Positions 24,186 to 35,319 of a stretch of DNA of 64,000 nucleotides are shown piece by piece. The notes beneath the pieces are model-generated. The model searched no databases, was not told where the DNA came from, and saw only the letters and a list, made by a program, of their open reading frames with translations. The position numbers were made by a program, and so were the translations under genes. Where the stretch lies: positions 7,049,556 to 7,113,555 of the forward strand of contig NC_051116.1 in assembly GCF_014839805.1 (NCBI RefSeq). Reading direction: 5' to 3'. The number at the start of each line of letters is the position of its first letter. Position 1 is the stretch's first letter. Source of the stretch: Manduca sexta. Taxonomy: Eukaryota > Arthropoda > Insecta > Lepidoptera > Sphingidae.

Positions 24186-24815
24186 CAAAGTTGCCTATTA
24201 TTTTTTAAAACAAAGTGTTGATTTATTTTAAAGACGAACCCAACACTCGTTTGATCGTCATTTATTTGGAATTATAAATGACGCAATGATTTGCATTTAG
24301 TCGTCTTATATTTGACGAGTAGCATTTACTCAAATAGAACAGGCTGTTAACATAATTTATCAAGATGCCTTGTCATGTATTACTTTAATGGTCAATTTAG
24401 ACGATATTAATCGTTCTGATCTCGTTAGTGAAATCAGAATAAAATTTTAACGTTTCCACAAACATAAAATTATTGAATATCAATTATTTAATATTTGGCA
24501 GTAGTACAAACCATCTGCATCATGCTTGTGAACACAAATTCTGGCGTCAGCACGAGCTCCCTGCATTTCGACACGGCGCGCATCGTAATATCTGACACCC
24601 AAATTAGAAGCGAGCGGTCTAATTTCATTACCTTTGGGAATGGTTTCCGTTAAACAACGTGTAAAATTGGACGATGAATGATGAATAGAAACTGTTTGAT
24701 ACTAAAGTCTGTTATAATTAACAATAAAAACTATAAAAGTACTGAATAAATCAAAATTACTACGAATCACCGGCAAAAATAAATCTGTTGAAATGATTCA
24801 TCCATAAAGACGTTT
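24186..24815. other. No gene seen
   Basis: AT-rich, no recognisable element. Confidence 0.45.
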
Positions 24816-24817
24816 TT

Positions 24818-25112
24818 TTTATTGCTTTACATGACAAGACGAGCATGCCATTCGCGTGATGGTAAGCGATACGACCGCACATAAACAGCAGAAACACCAT
24901 CCAATACCTTGAATTACAAAGTATTGTTTGGTATTCCACTACGCTTGCAATACTGAGACATGAGATGTTAAGTCTTATTATGTTCAGTAGTTACACTGGC
25001 TAGAATGTTCCTGGAACACAACAGTGACTACACACTGCTGCGTGGCGGCAGAAATAGACATTGAGGTGTTACCACCAAGCGGAGTCTCACATATGAGAGA
25101 CCTACCACCAGT
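24818..25112 (-). repeat. Interspersed repeat C
   Basis: Minus-strand copy from GGTGGTAGGTCTCTCATATG (right) to the A-rich end (left). It retains both halves. Confidence 0.75.
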
Positions 25113-25369
25113 GTATTTTTATGTCACCATCCTGTTTATCACTGCCATCAAATCTTACTATATTGTTGAATTCGGAGATCCGAACTCGCGCCGGCTAAAC
25201 CACTGTAAACTGTAAAGTCCAGATATCTAGAACAAATCCTACATTAAGCTAACCTAGATTTGGCGTGATAAATTGAAGATTACTATCGGTGCGTATAACC
25301 CGATCTCCCTTCCGGTATTATAAATCAACGCGTGATTTAGAATTTAGTTTATGATGTGTAAAATGTAAA

Positions 25370-25465
25370 TATCAGCCCTGTATTATATACTGTCCCACTG
25401 CTGCACGGGCCTCCTCTACTAGTGAATGGGATTAGGCCTTAGTCCATTATGTTGGTTTGCAGTTA
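25370..25465 (-). mobile_element. SINE-A 3' fragment
   Basis: ATCAGCCCTGTATTATATAC followed by CGGGCCTCCTCTACTAGTG; it ends abruptly after about 95 bp. Confidence 0.65.
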
Positions 25466-25940
25466 TCTATACAATAATCCAAAAGTAATGTTAAAAATTT
25501 TCTGGCAAAAATTAAACCACATTTAAAGACAAAAATATTATACACGCCATAATCGTTTTGGAGACTACGTCGGTTATTAAATAATAGAAGTCTGAAGTTA
25601 AGAATAAACTACGAATTGAGGAACTTCACCTTTTTTTGAAGTCAGTTCAAAACAAAGTAACGATATGGTAAAGTTTGTACTAACACCAGGAATCTGATCA
25701 AGAAACAATCTCCAACTACTTGACCCGTCAACTTAGGCTCAACGAACTGGTATAAATTACAGGCTAATTGAAACCCAGGACGTAAACTGTTGCACTAACA
25801 AGACCTATTTACGTCCATCTGGACTAGACAATGCGTACAGTAGGGTATGTGGAAGTGCCAACGTTCGGAAATCGAATATGACGTTACTGTACTGTTGATC
25901 GGCTGATATTTCCGCGATCAGGCAAGTGGCTTGCTATGCT
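25466..25940. other. No gene seen
   Basis: AT-rich, no recognisable element. Confidence 0.4.
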
Positions 25941-25944
25941 CGTC

Positions 25945-26178
25945 GTATTTTATTTTATAGCAACCACCGTACACAAGTTGTTAAAACCCGCCATAGTGGC
26001 TCACGTAAGTGTATTGCGTTCTGGGATCAGCCTGTGTATATTCGGTTACAACAGGCCGGCATAATTTTGTCGACTCCGAGGGGTAATCATCTCTCGACAG
26101 TTGACATTCTATTGGACCCCATTCCACTTACCATCAGGTGCAGTTGGTACCTTTGTCGTGCCGTTTAAAAAAAAGTAT
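25945..26178 (+). repeat. Interspersed repeat K, most complete copy
   Basis: GCAACCACCGTACACAAGTTG, TATTGCGTTCTGGGATCAGC, GTGTATATTCGGTTACAAC and CCATTCCACTTACCATCAGG. The middle region is intact, which makes it the reference for the interrupted copy at 37432-38280. Confidence 0.7.
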
Positions 26179-27440
26179 TTAGAAACCTATCCTATCGAGA
26201 CAATTATTGCAATTGTAGGAACTGGTTTTCCTTTAAATATATTCGTGTTATCCTTAATTATTAGACCGATAACTATTCAAGAAAATACATAACAAGTCAG
26301 AGGTGCGTGCCGCAGAATCAAACCCAATACCAAACGATAAATAAATCGGTAAAACAAGATCGAAATTAAATATTAAATTGGATTTTAATAAAGTAATATA
26401 TGTTGTAACTGCTATAAAATTTTAATCAGAAACACAATAAGCAAGACCTATTGACCTCCATTTTCAAGTTTTAAGACCAGATTTTAATAAACGGTAAATA
26501 TATTTATGGCAAATTATAGTTCCGATAACATCTAAACCTAGTTTGAACACCCACACTATGTATCATTTGAGACAGGTTTAAACTCGGTCTAGATTATAGA
26601 TTTAAGACATTGTTCTAATGCCCTAGTAATTTTGGGAATATGTGTAGGCTAGTATTGTAGAACTATGGAATTTCGCCGAAACATTAAAATAAAAAAGACT
26701 TTTGCCAGTTGCGATTGTTTTGCTGGCCTTTCGACATCTAGATTAGTCTAACGAGGTATATTTAAATAAATGACAATTTTGTCATCCCTCATTAGTCTGT
26801 GATAGTTTTAATTGACCATGATGGCCTGACCTCTGTAGTAGTTTGATCAGGGTGAACTTTGCTGGGCCCATTAGTCCTGATTGATGGTTATGTTTAAGTG
26901 TCAGCGGTTGAAAAGCTGGTCATTTAGTTATTGATTTAAACTCTTCAGTGTACAGTCAACCACGAAAGTAGCTGAACAAATTCTAAACTTCAAAACGCTT
27001 CTAGATATTGACTAATCGCTCTATAAGTTTCTCTTCATCTAAAATAACGTAAAACTTTTGAAGTTTATTTTAGTAAAGAAAAAACAATTGTTGATAAGGA
27101 CACGAAAGTTTGAAGCCAAATTAAAAATTCAGCTATTTTTGTAACTACCTATATATCAATGTAAAAAAAAATATTTCTAGTTAAAAAATAATCTTGTTTA
27201 ATGAATTCCATTGTAGTTTCAATAAAATTAACTCCACGAATAATTAAGCCATTCACTTGTTATAAATCTTTATGCAAACACTTTACAGCGGATATCTGCC
27301 CATAAAAGGCACACTGCTTGTCCTTAAACTCTAAAACTGGACCATAAAACAGTTACACAACCTTACATCACATAACAATAACTTCCTTTCATTTCGCCAT
27401 AAACCATAACCCGTGTTGAATTTTAATAAGCGCGCCATCT
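26179..27440. other. AT-rich DNA upstream of the PHLDB-like promoter; no gene seen
   Basis: No repeats with clear ends and no coding frames. The GC content rises sharply from about 27430. Confidence 0.5.
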
Positions 27441-27463
27441 TTTCAGTGCGATGATCCCAGAGA

Positions 27464-27591
27464 TGACGTCAGCGGGTACGAGCGTCGCTATTGGCCCATC
27501 GTGACGCAGCCGCATCGTGATTGGTGCGCCGTGACGTCAGCGCGCGTGTGATTGGTGGCGCGGGACGTCACCGCGCGCTGATTGGTGCAAA
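27464..27591 (+). promoter_or_regulatory. Phased CCAAT/CRE promoter of the PHLDB-like gene
   Basis: Four ATTGG sites (inverted CCAAT, the NF-Y core) lie at 27490, 27520, 27551 and 27581, spaced 30, 31 and 30 bp. CRE/ATF-type sites alternate with them: TGACGTCA at 27464 and 27532, the variant TGACGCAG at 27502, and GGACGTCA at 27563. The block is GC- and CpG-rich inside AT-rich DNA, lacks a clear TATA box, and ends seven bases before the start codon. The repeat of about three helical turns would place factors on one DNA face. Factor identity is inferred from motifs only, and the transcription start is not fixed. Confidence 0.7.
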
Positions 27592-27665
27592 ATGTCCGGA
27601 TTGCAGGCGAGGACCGAGGAGACGATCAACGGCGTTGATGTTAGAGAGCAGGGCAGCGCTTTGAG
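27592..27665 (+). CDS. PHLDB: PHLDB/LL5-like protein, coding exon 1 (N-terminus)
   Basis: Encodes residues 1-24 plus two bases of codon 25, beginning MSGLQARTEE and ending EQGSALR. The start ATG sits in a good insect context (GCAAAATGTC) and is the first in-frame ATG after a TGA at 27532. The exon ends AG|GTCAG, a consensus donor. Ending after two codon bases, it fits exon 2, which begins with the third base; joining gives ALRV before the TPHLVSLG block. Vertebrate PHLDB1 has a comparable GLKV just before its HLVSLG segment. The assignment is inference from phase, that local resemblance and the promoter; the 33.7 kb gap to exon 2 means transcript evidence would settle it. The 5' UTR is unresolved. 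Confidence 0.65.
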
Positions 27666-27768
27666 GTCAGTTTTGCATATTTAACGCATACTTATCGTTT
27701 TTGTTTTTATTTTTATGCATAACTGGAATCTTACTGCTCCTAGTGGCAGAATTGTTAGTTCTGGGAGA

Positions 27769-27782
27769 GGGGGGGGGGGGGG
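27769..27782 (+). repeat. G14 homopolymer in the start of intron 1
   Basis: Fourteen consecutive Gs about 100 bp after the exon 1 donor, preceded by GGGAGA. It could form G-quadruplex DNA or RNA and may be length-variable. Confidence 0.85.
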
Positions 27783-27917
27783 TCTATTTCTTAAATATTA
27801 TTGAACTCTCTCTTGCCCTTTCAAAATTATTCCATGTCGGTTTTATGTTTAAAGAGGTAATTGTGGAAACATAATTGAGCCATGTACCACCTAATTTGTT
27901 TTATGTTATTCGTTATT

Positions 27918-28252
27918 AAAAGCGGCGATAGCTTAGTTGGGTGTGGAACGGACTGCCAAGACGAAAGTCCGCAGGTTCAAATCCCAAGGGCACACACTTC
28001 TGACTTTTCTAAAATCATGTGTGTATTCTTTGTGAATCTATCCTTCGCTTTAACGGTGAAGTAAAACATAGTGAGGAAACCTGCACATCTGAGAAGTTCT
28101 CTATAGGAATTTCGAAGGTGTGTGAAGTCTACCAATCCGCACTAGGCCAGCGTGGTGGACTAAAGGCCTAATCCCTCTCAGTAGTAGAGGAGGCCCGTGC
28201 TCAGCAGTGGGCAAGTATATAATACAGGGCTGATATTATTATTATTATTATA
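27918..28252 (+). mobile_element. SINE-A, full length, with target duplication
   Basis: The 10-bp direct repeats ATTCGTTATT (27908-27917 and 28253-28262) flank it. The head has an A box TAGCTTAGTTGGG and B box GGTTCAAATCC. The 3' tail is (ATT)n. An intact duplication suggests a fairly recent insertion. Confidence 0.9.
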
Positions 28253-28659
28253 TATTCGTTATTGATTAAAAACAAAGAAATAAATACTTGAAGTGTGACA
28301 TACATATGTGAATATTTAAAATGGCTAGCAAAGATGTAGCGAACAATTAGGTATGGCCCAAGCTCTGTTTCATGACACATTAAAGTTTTCCATTTAACTT
28401 GTAAACAATGTTCTACAAGTAATACCGTAGTGAATAAACGTGGCGTCTGACAAGAATGCAATGGCACCTCGGGATTTTACGCCACATTTGAGGTAAACTT
28501 TATCGATACCGCATTGTGCCTTTCGTGACCACAATGCGTGCTGTGTTGGGATTAAAATATAACCGCATTGCTCTGTATTTGTCAGAATGTGTTTGTTTCA
28601 TTTTAAAGGTAATAAATACATTGCGTTTAATGTTATTATCGTTGAGGGAAAGTGTTTAC

Positions 28660-28962
28660 TGGTGGTAGGTGTCTCATATGTAAGAGTCCGTCTGGGTAGG
28701 TGCAAAAGATTGTCTATTTCTGCCGCCAAGCAGTAGGGTATAGTCACTGTTGTGTTCCGGTTTGAAGGATATTGTAGCCAATGTAACTACTGGACATAAT
28801 AAGACTTAACATCTCATGTTTCAGGATGGCGAGCGCAAATACAAACAATACTTTGTAATTCAATGTGTTGATGGTGTTTCTCCTGTTTATGGGCTGTCGT
28901 ATCCTTACTAACAGACGAACGGCAAGCTCGTCGCGTCATTTAAAGCAATAAAAAAAATGATT
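28660..28962 (+). repeat. Interspersed repeat C
   Basis: GTGGTAGGTGTCTCATATG through GTTGTGTTCCGGTTTGAAGG to GAACGGCAAGCTCG and an A-rich end. Confidence 0.75.
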
Positions 28963-29288
28963 CTAGATATAACTGTAAAATGACTTATACGGAATTACTT
29001 AGCGATGATTTGTTGGTATATTGTAAACAAGGGCGCCTAATTGTGCATATTATGCGATATTAAATATTTCCTGAACATATGGCAAATAAAAATGTAACAA
29101 GCAATTTTTCGCTCCGCTGGCCACCCCCGGACATGCACGCACACTATTGTAAATTACAACTTTAATACGCTACGATAAAACATAAAATTGTGCGTTCAAC
29201 CGCAATTGAATTATCTAATCTGGATAATCGAATCGAAACACTTCACGTTCGCGGTCTGCGGTGAAAACTAAACGTAATGTAACAAAAC

Positions 29289-29374
29289 ATGGGTAGCGTA
29301 GTTGCATTGTACACCTGCCGTGCTGAAGTCTAGGGTTCGATCCCATATGAAAAAAGTGTATTTTTTTTTTTCAG
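29289..29374 (+). mobile_element. SINE-B 5' part, split by SINE-A
   Basis: Head GGGTAGCGTAGTTGCATTG and B box GGGTTCGATCCC, then TTTCAGTATTGGAATTTG, which is SINE-B body. SINE-A interrupts here; GGAATTTGTGACG resumes at 29725. Confidence 0.7.
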
Positions 29375-29386
29375 TATTGGAATTTG

Positions 29387-29720
29387 ACGGCGGCGATAGC
29401 CTAGTTGGGTGTGGAACGGACTGCCGAGACGAATGTCTGCAGATTCAAATCCCAATTGCACACACCTCTGACTTATCTAAAAAATCATGTGTGTATTCTT
29501 TGTGAATTTATCGTTCGCTTTAACGGTGCAAGAAAACATCGTGAGGAAACCTGCACATCTGAGAAGTTCTCTATAGGAATTTCGAAGGTGTGTGAAGTCT
29601 ACCAATCCGCACTAGGCCAGCGTGGTGGACTAAGGCCTAATCCCTCTCAGTAGTAGAGGAGGCCCGTGCTCAGCAGTGGGCAAGTATATAATACAGGGCT
29701 GATATTATTATTATTATTAT
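29387..29720 (+). mobile_element. SINE-A inserted in SINE-B, with 12-bp target duplication
   Basis: TATTGGAATTTG is present at 29375-29386 and again at 29721-29732. Head with TAGCCTAGTTGGG, B box AGATTCAAATCCC, (ATT)n tail. The order of events is clear: SINE-B first, SINE-A later. Confidence 0.9.
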
Positions 29721-29754
29721 TATTGGAATTTGTGACGAAATGGCTTGCCTTTTT

Positions 29755-29885
29755 AATACGGGCATGACAAAGTGACTTTAGCTATTGGTAAGTGGAGTGG
29801 GGACTAGATACGAGTGTTGATTAACGAGAGTTGTTTATCCCTCGCCAGTCGGCACAATTATGTCGGCCTTTTTGAAACTGGATAT
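29755..29885 (-). repeat. Interspersed repeat K fragment
   Basis: GGTAAGTGGAGTGGGGACTAG and GTCGGCACAATTATGTCGGC on the plus strand are the inverse of family K. Confidence 0.5.
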
Positions 29886-30394
29886 ACACAGTACATAAGT
29901 ACGAAATAAGTTTCTAGAAAAGTATCTAGACTAGTGCCTACGCTCCTGGGATGATAGCGTGATAGTATTTAACGTGCCAAAAGTTTGTTACGTCTTGCGG
30001 TTAGGTGTCGTTGACTCGCGCTCGCGGGTACAAAATCCTTCACACCTATAGTTTTGTTAGACGGTTTTTTGCCTAACTTTGTACATGAGTCTAGTTTACT
30101 ATTAAATTAGTCTAAAACAGTGTTTAGATACAATAAAACTTGCAGAAGTTATTCGAATACTATTTCCTGCAGCTGATTTGTGCAAATTTTGAAACTTCCT
30201 TCGGCGAGTCGCATGCGTAAAGTACTGACGTATTGTTGGTAGTATGACGTATCTGGAGGTTCTTGGCCAATATATTGCTGACAGGACTTGCTTGTTAAAA
30301 ATTAGCTTAAAGAGCGACTGAAGAGCTGTCCAAATCTGGTTTTAGGACCCAGCTACTTGGCTTGAAGAATAACTGTGGAGTTGTATTGAGATTT

Positions 30395-30880
30395 GGTCTT
30401 ACGACTCATCGTTATGAAGCGATGGTATCAGGGGACCGCTAGGCCTATAGCCATATCGGAAAATACCAGACTGCGAGTTGATACTGAGTAGAAAAACAGA
30501 ATTTAATTTTAGCTCAATGGTGCTAGGTCTCTCGTATGTGAGAGTCCGCCTGGGTAGGTACCACCACAATGTCCATTTCTGCCGCCAAGCAGCAGTGTGT
30601 AGTGACTGTTGTGTTCCGGTTTGAAGGACATTGTAGCCAGTGTAACTACTGGACATAATAAGACGTAACACCTTATGTCTCAGGCGAGCGTAGTGGAATA
30701 CCATACTTTGTAATTTAAGGTGTTGGATGGTGTTTCTACTGTTTATGGGCAGTCGTATCGCCTACCATCAGGCGAACGGCAAGCTCGTCTCGTCATTCAA
30801 AGCAATAAAAAGCCAACCTGGAGATCGAACCCGAGACCTAAGTACTACAGTCGTGATACAACTACGCCACCGAGACAGTC
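30395..30880 (-). mobile_element. SINE-B interrupted by repeat C
   Basis: SINE-B body occupies 30395-30503 (minus strand: TCAACTCGCAGTCTGGTAT) and its tRNA-like head 30812-30880 (CTCGGTGGCGTAGTTGTATC, then TCGGGTTCGATCTCC). The gap between is filled by repeat C. Confidence 0.7.
30508..30810 (+). repeat. Interspersed repeat C inside SINE-B
   Basis: Complete C copy: GCTAGGTCTCTCGTATGTGA ... GTGTAACTACTGGACATAAT ... CGTCATTCAAAGCAATAAAA. The precise placement inside another SINE shows C is mobile and ends in an A-rich tail, as retroposons do. Confidence 0.75.
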
Positions 30881-31289
30881 CGCGATGACAATATCGATCA
30901 ATTAATATATTAATAGCATTATTAACAGATAATCACATTATATCACGCATTAATATGTAATCAGAGGGTAATTCAACTTATCAGTGTGTTATAGACAATC
31001 GTGTCAATGACATATTTACGTTAAGTGGGTGTGTGCTTGATAAATATGTTTCGGTACCTTATTTCTATAAGTACGAGTGACATTCTGGATGTGTGCCCTT
31101 AATGGCGTCCTTGAGCACTCATTTTCGCATTATTGAGTTGTGCACTTGATATCATCTTTGGGCACTTTCTTTTTTATTTTTTACATACAGGCATAAGCAC
31201 TTTATCTCTACAACTCCTGTAAGTGCTGTTGGAATAATAAGCATTAATTGTTAACATGCTAAATCACATTTATCATGTCACAAATTAAA

Positions 31290-31583
31290 TATAATAATAA
31301 TATATATACTGTCCCACTGCTGGGCACGGGTCTCCTCTACTACTGAGTGGGATAAGGCCATAGTCCACCACGCTGGCCTAGTGTGGATTGGTAGACTTCA
31401 CACACCTTCGAAATTCCTATAGAGAACTTCTCAGATGTGCAGGTTTCCTCACGATGTTTTCCTTCACCGTTAAAGCGAACGATAATTCACAAAGAATACA
31501 CACATGATTTTAGAAAAGTCAGAGGTGTGTGCCCTTGGGATATATACCAGCGAACATTCGTCTTGGCAGTCCGTTCCACAACC
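31290..31583 (-). mobile_element. SINE-A
   Basis: Minus-strand copy with (AAT)n at left and the head region (GGACTGCCAAGACGAATGTT) at right. The outermost tRNA-like bases are lost. Confidence 0.75.
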
Positions 31584-32210
31584 ATCGTGAATTGCTAATT
31601 AATTCGTGCGTTAGTGCGCTTCGCAATAGCAGAGCAAGCGAGCACGCTCTCCTTAGCGGCTGCAGGAATAACGATTAATTCCGAACTAAATGCTAATGGT
31701 ATTGCGAACGCGGCCTGTTTTGATTGAGAGTGTACGAGATAAAGGCGTGAGAGATGCGACGCGTGGAGTGACTCATTGAATTGTTTATATTTTTGGAAAA
31801 TTATCGAATATTAGGCCGGATAATACTGCACACAATAATATCTATTATGCCTGAATGGAGAATTAAAAGTAAATTTATGAAAAACTTGCACATTCTGCTA
31901 AGTATAATACTCATTGTATATTCTATAATATACAAAGGAATGTCATATAATTTTAATAAAATATATAGAAGGTTAAATTGGCGTTAAATAAAAAAAAGAT
32001 GCTTTAAACTTAGTCCATTGATTGCGGCCGAATTGCTAAGTAATTCTTCACTGTGCATTTTAATTGGAGAAATATTATTCGGAAAGTAAAATCCACACAA
32101 TTTAATTAATGCGTCATATTATTAACATTAGCATGGTTGTTAAGCATGCTAAGACATGAAAACTAACATGGTAATTAAACTAATTCGAAATAGCATTCCT
32201 TGCCGCCCCA
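31584..32210. other. No gene seen
   Basis: AT-rich; the plus frame 31781-31987 is a hydrophobic low-complexity frame without a motif. Confidence 0.4.
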
Positions 32211-32214
32211 TTGA

Positions 32215-32350
32215 ATGAATCCCTCCTAGCCGAATGTCGGCCACGGCGGACAATCTCAACGGATATCAGCCAGGTACGCAGGAGATATTATAGTGCACAA
32301 GTGTGTGAGCAATACACAGGTGCACTCTCTGTTCCTTCACTCTCATAGTC
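32215..32350 (-). mobile_element. Repeat E fragment
   Basis: Inverse of the family E 3' half: GCCACGGCGGACAATCTCAA and TATAGTGCACAAGTGTGTGA. Confidence 0.65.
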
Positions 32351-32491
32351 TTAACTTTGTGAAATTCAAGTTTGAAACTTTAAAACATATTTTTTTCAAA
32401 AAAGAAAATAATTATTTAATTTCCAAAAATACAATAAAAAACTCATTGAATAAAGTATTTCTTTCACTGCTTTATTTATTTTATTGTAACA

Positions 32492-33721
32492 TAGCTTTTG
32501 CCCGCGGCTCCGCCCGCGTTATAAAGTTTTTCAGGCTAAAGTTTTCCGTTATAAAAGTAGTAGTTTCCGGAGCCTCTCAAACTGTCTCCATACCAAATTT
32601 CATCTTAATATGTTGGGTAGTTTTTGAGTTTAACACGTTCAGGCAGACAGATGCAGCGGGGACTTTGTTTTATAATATATTTTTAGAACTTTTAAGAGGA
32701 ATAATCCCGTCATACATCATTGTTGCATAACTTTAATCGTTTACGCAGCGCACGCAACGGAAGCTCTCGAAACTAATATTTTTTCCCCGTTTTTGCAACA
32801 TGTTTCATTACTGCTCCGCTCCGATTGGTCATAGCGTCATGATATATAGCCTATAGCACTCCAAGGAACAAAGGGCTATCCAACACAAAAAGTTTTTTTC
32901 TTTTCAAACACGGTAGTTCCTGAGATTAGCCATTACTGCTCCGCTCCTATTAGTCATAGCGTGATGATATATAGCCTATAGCACTCCAGGAACAAAGTGC
33001 TATCCAACACAAAAATATTTTTTTCAGTTCGATCTGATAGTTCCTGAGATTAGCCATTACTGCTCCGCTCCTATTGGTCATAGCGTGATGATATATACCC
33101 CATAGTACTCCACGAACAAAGAACTATCCAACACAAATATTTTTTCAGTTTGAACCGGTAGTTCCTGAGATTATGCCTATTACTGCTCCCAAGCTCCTAT
33201 TGGTCATAGGGTGATGATATATAGCCTATAGCACTACTAATAAAGAGCTATCCAACACAAAAGAATTTTTCAGTTCGAACCGGTAGTTCCTGAGATTAGT
33301 CATGCTCCTTTCCTATTGATCATAGCGTGATGATATATAGCCTATAGCACTACACTAATAAAGAGCTATCCAACACAAAAAGAATTTTTCAGTTCGAACC
33401 GGTAGTTCCTGAGATTAGTCATTACTGCTCCGCTCCTATTGGTGATAGCGTGATGATATATAGCCTATAGCACTCCACGAACAAAGGGCTATCCAACACA
33501 AAAATAATTTTTCAGTTTGGACCGGTAGTTCCTGAGATTAGCCATTACTGCCCCGCTCCTATTGGGTATAGCGTGATGATATATAGCCTATAACACTCCA
33601 CGAACAAAGGGCTATCCAACGCAAAAAGAATTTTTCGATTTGGACTGGTAGTTCCTGAGATTAGCGCGTTCAAACAAACAAACAAACAAACAAACTCTTC
33701 AGCTTTATATAATAGTATAGA
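32492..33721 (-). mobile_element. Helitron-like element carrying an internal tandem array
   Basis: On the minus strand it begins TCTATACTATTATATAAAGC after an A (5' end at 33721). It passes through GCGCTAATCTCAGGAACTAC and finishes near 32492 with GGAGCCGCGGGCAAAAGCTA. There is no Rep/helicase frame, so it is non-autonomous. A 145-codon plus-strand frame (32293-32730) merely runs into its 3' end. The element is enlarged by the array listed separately. Confidence 0.7.
32806..33664 (-). repeat. Seven-copy ~122-bp minisatellite in the Helitron-like element
   Basis: Units begin near 32806, 32931, 33055, 33178, 33301, 33420 and 33543. Each has CTCCTATTGGTCATAGCGTG, GATATATAGCCTATAGCAC, GGGCTATCCAACAC and CGGTAGTTCCTGAGATTAG variants. 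Adjacent units differ by small indels and substitutions, so the array is not a recent assembly artefact. Confidence 0.9.
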
Positions 33722-34670
33722 TTTAAAAACTTGATAGTGGGATACGAAATGGCGTATACCAATCGGCCAGTCAAAACTTCAGTCCTTTAACTCGCTAGAC
33801 TTTATATTTAAAAATATTTTGTAGCTGGATCGAAGACACATACAGGTATAACATAAACAAATATTACGAAAATCTGAAGTATCAATTTTTTTTGCGTGCC
33901 CGCTTCACGTGGAATGTTCTTATGCCGATTTACATAGAAACAATCGACACGAGTCTTGACAGATATTCAAAAAAAGAAAATTTCTAACAATAATTGCCGC
34001 AATATAAACTATGCAAGTATGAATACAACGTGAATGATCTTATTTTTTTTTACTAAATACCTTCGATATTAAATCCGCCTTTATATTTATTGTATATAAA
34101 GTGTAATAAATAAATAAAATTCACGTTGTCCATTAAACACGAAACAAAAACAATATTGCATTCCATTTATAACCGGTGTGCCAAAGTTTAAAAAATTTTA
34201 AATTAACGAGCCAGTATCATTGCAAAAAAGGTATCACGATAAACATGATGCATTGATATTATATTCTTAATTCAAATTTAATAGTGAATTAGACTTAAAT
34301 TTAAGTTAAGAATGGTATTATTTAAATTATATTGTAATAAACACTCACCTTCTACGCAGAATGTGCGACATCTTGGTTATCTGTCAAGCGCTTCCCAACG
34401 TGTTGTCCGAATTAAGTCGAATTATGAACTGAAAAACAAAATCGAACGCATAGAGACTAAGGATTTGTTGTGATTCACATAACGTATACACATAGCGACA
34501 ATATAATATATTTTCCCCTTAATTCACTTATATGTCAAGATCCTTGGTATGCTAAGTATATCAGTCAGTCTGGAAGCTTCAATTGCATACACAATCTAAA
34601 TTATGTTGTCGAATTGAATTTGTAATGCTTAGGGATAAAAAAATTAAGATGTGCCAATAACCTTGAGCGG
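33722..34670. other. No gene seen
   Basis: AT-rich, no recognisable element. Confidence 0.45.
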
Positions 34671-34675
34671 TCGGC

Positions 34676-34895
34676 CGGTGGTAGATGTCACAGAGCAGGT
34701 ATAGGTGTAACGGTGGTAGGTCTATCATATGTGAAAATCCGCCTGGGTAGCTACCACCGCAATGTCTATTTCTGCCGGAAAGCAGTGGAATACTGAACAA
34801 TACTTTATAATTCAAGTTGTTGGATGTTTGTTATGTTTATGGGTATCAGATGAACGGCAAGTGCGTCGTGTTGCATTAAAAGCCATAAAAATAAA
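34676..34895 (+). repeat. Interspersed repeat C, internally deleted
   Basis: The 5' part (GTCTATTTCTGCCGGAAAGC) joins directly to AGTGGAATACTGAACAATAC, losing the middle of the family. Confidence 0.65.
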
Positions 34896-35319
34896 AATTA
34901 AACCTTGCAACTGTGCATTCTAATAATTTTATTTCTCTCCATTCGTCGATATTGCGTTCAGAAATGGACAGTAGAGAGACTTTTAGTTATTGCGTTTGAT
35001 TTTCAAAAGTATATGACGGCTGTATGCATTCGCAAATTGTGAATTATAATTACGTACCTATAGATCTTATGTGTTTTTTTAATCATGTTTTTTGTCACAG
35101 TAAAGGAAGTAATACTTATTACTTATTTCGTTTATTAGCTTGTAAGATTATTTATCGTGGATCAAAATACGTGTTGCGCTAAACCCATATGGGTGTGTCG
35201 TAAATTATTCTTTCTTTCTTTCTTTCTTTCGTATTGGCAGATGCAGGAAACGCACTCTCTCTTTCTTTGGACACACAGCTCGCAAAACCGACAACCTCAA
35301 AAAAAAAAAAAAATATTGA

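Noticed and set aside
27430..27600. The GC-rich block as a bidirectional promoter for an upstream minus-strand gene
   Set aside because: No minus-strand coding exon was found upstream; possible, but nothing in the sequence supports it.
29289..29370. tRNA-like A and B boxes at many sites (for example 15384, 21532, 46852, 62660) as tRNA genes
   Set aside because: Each belongs to a repeated SINE with a long shared body; none forms a full cloverleaf with a matched acceptor stem that I can see.
32293..32730. 145-codon open frame, joint longest in the window
   Set aside because: It runs from a repeat E fragment into the 3' part of a Helitron-like element (AFARGSARVIKFF is the translated Helitron end) and has no domain.
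32806..33664. Regularly repeated units as a CRISPR-like array or satellite
   Set aside because: The units are contiguous ~122-bp repeats without unique spacers, inside a transposon of a eukaryotic genome.
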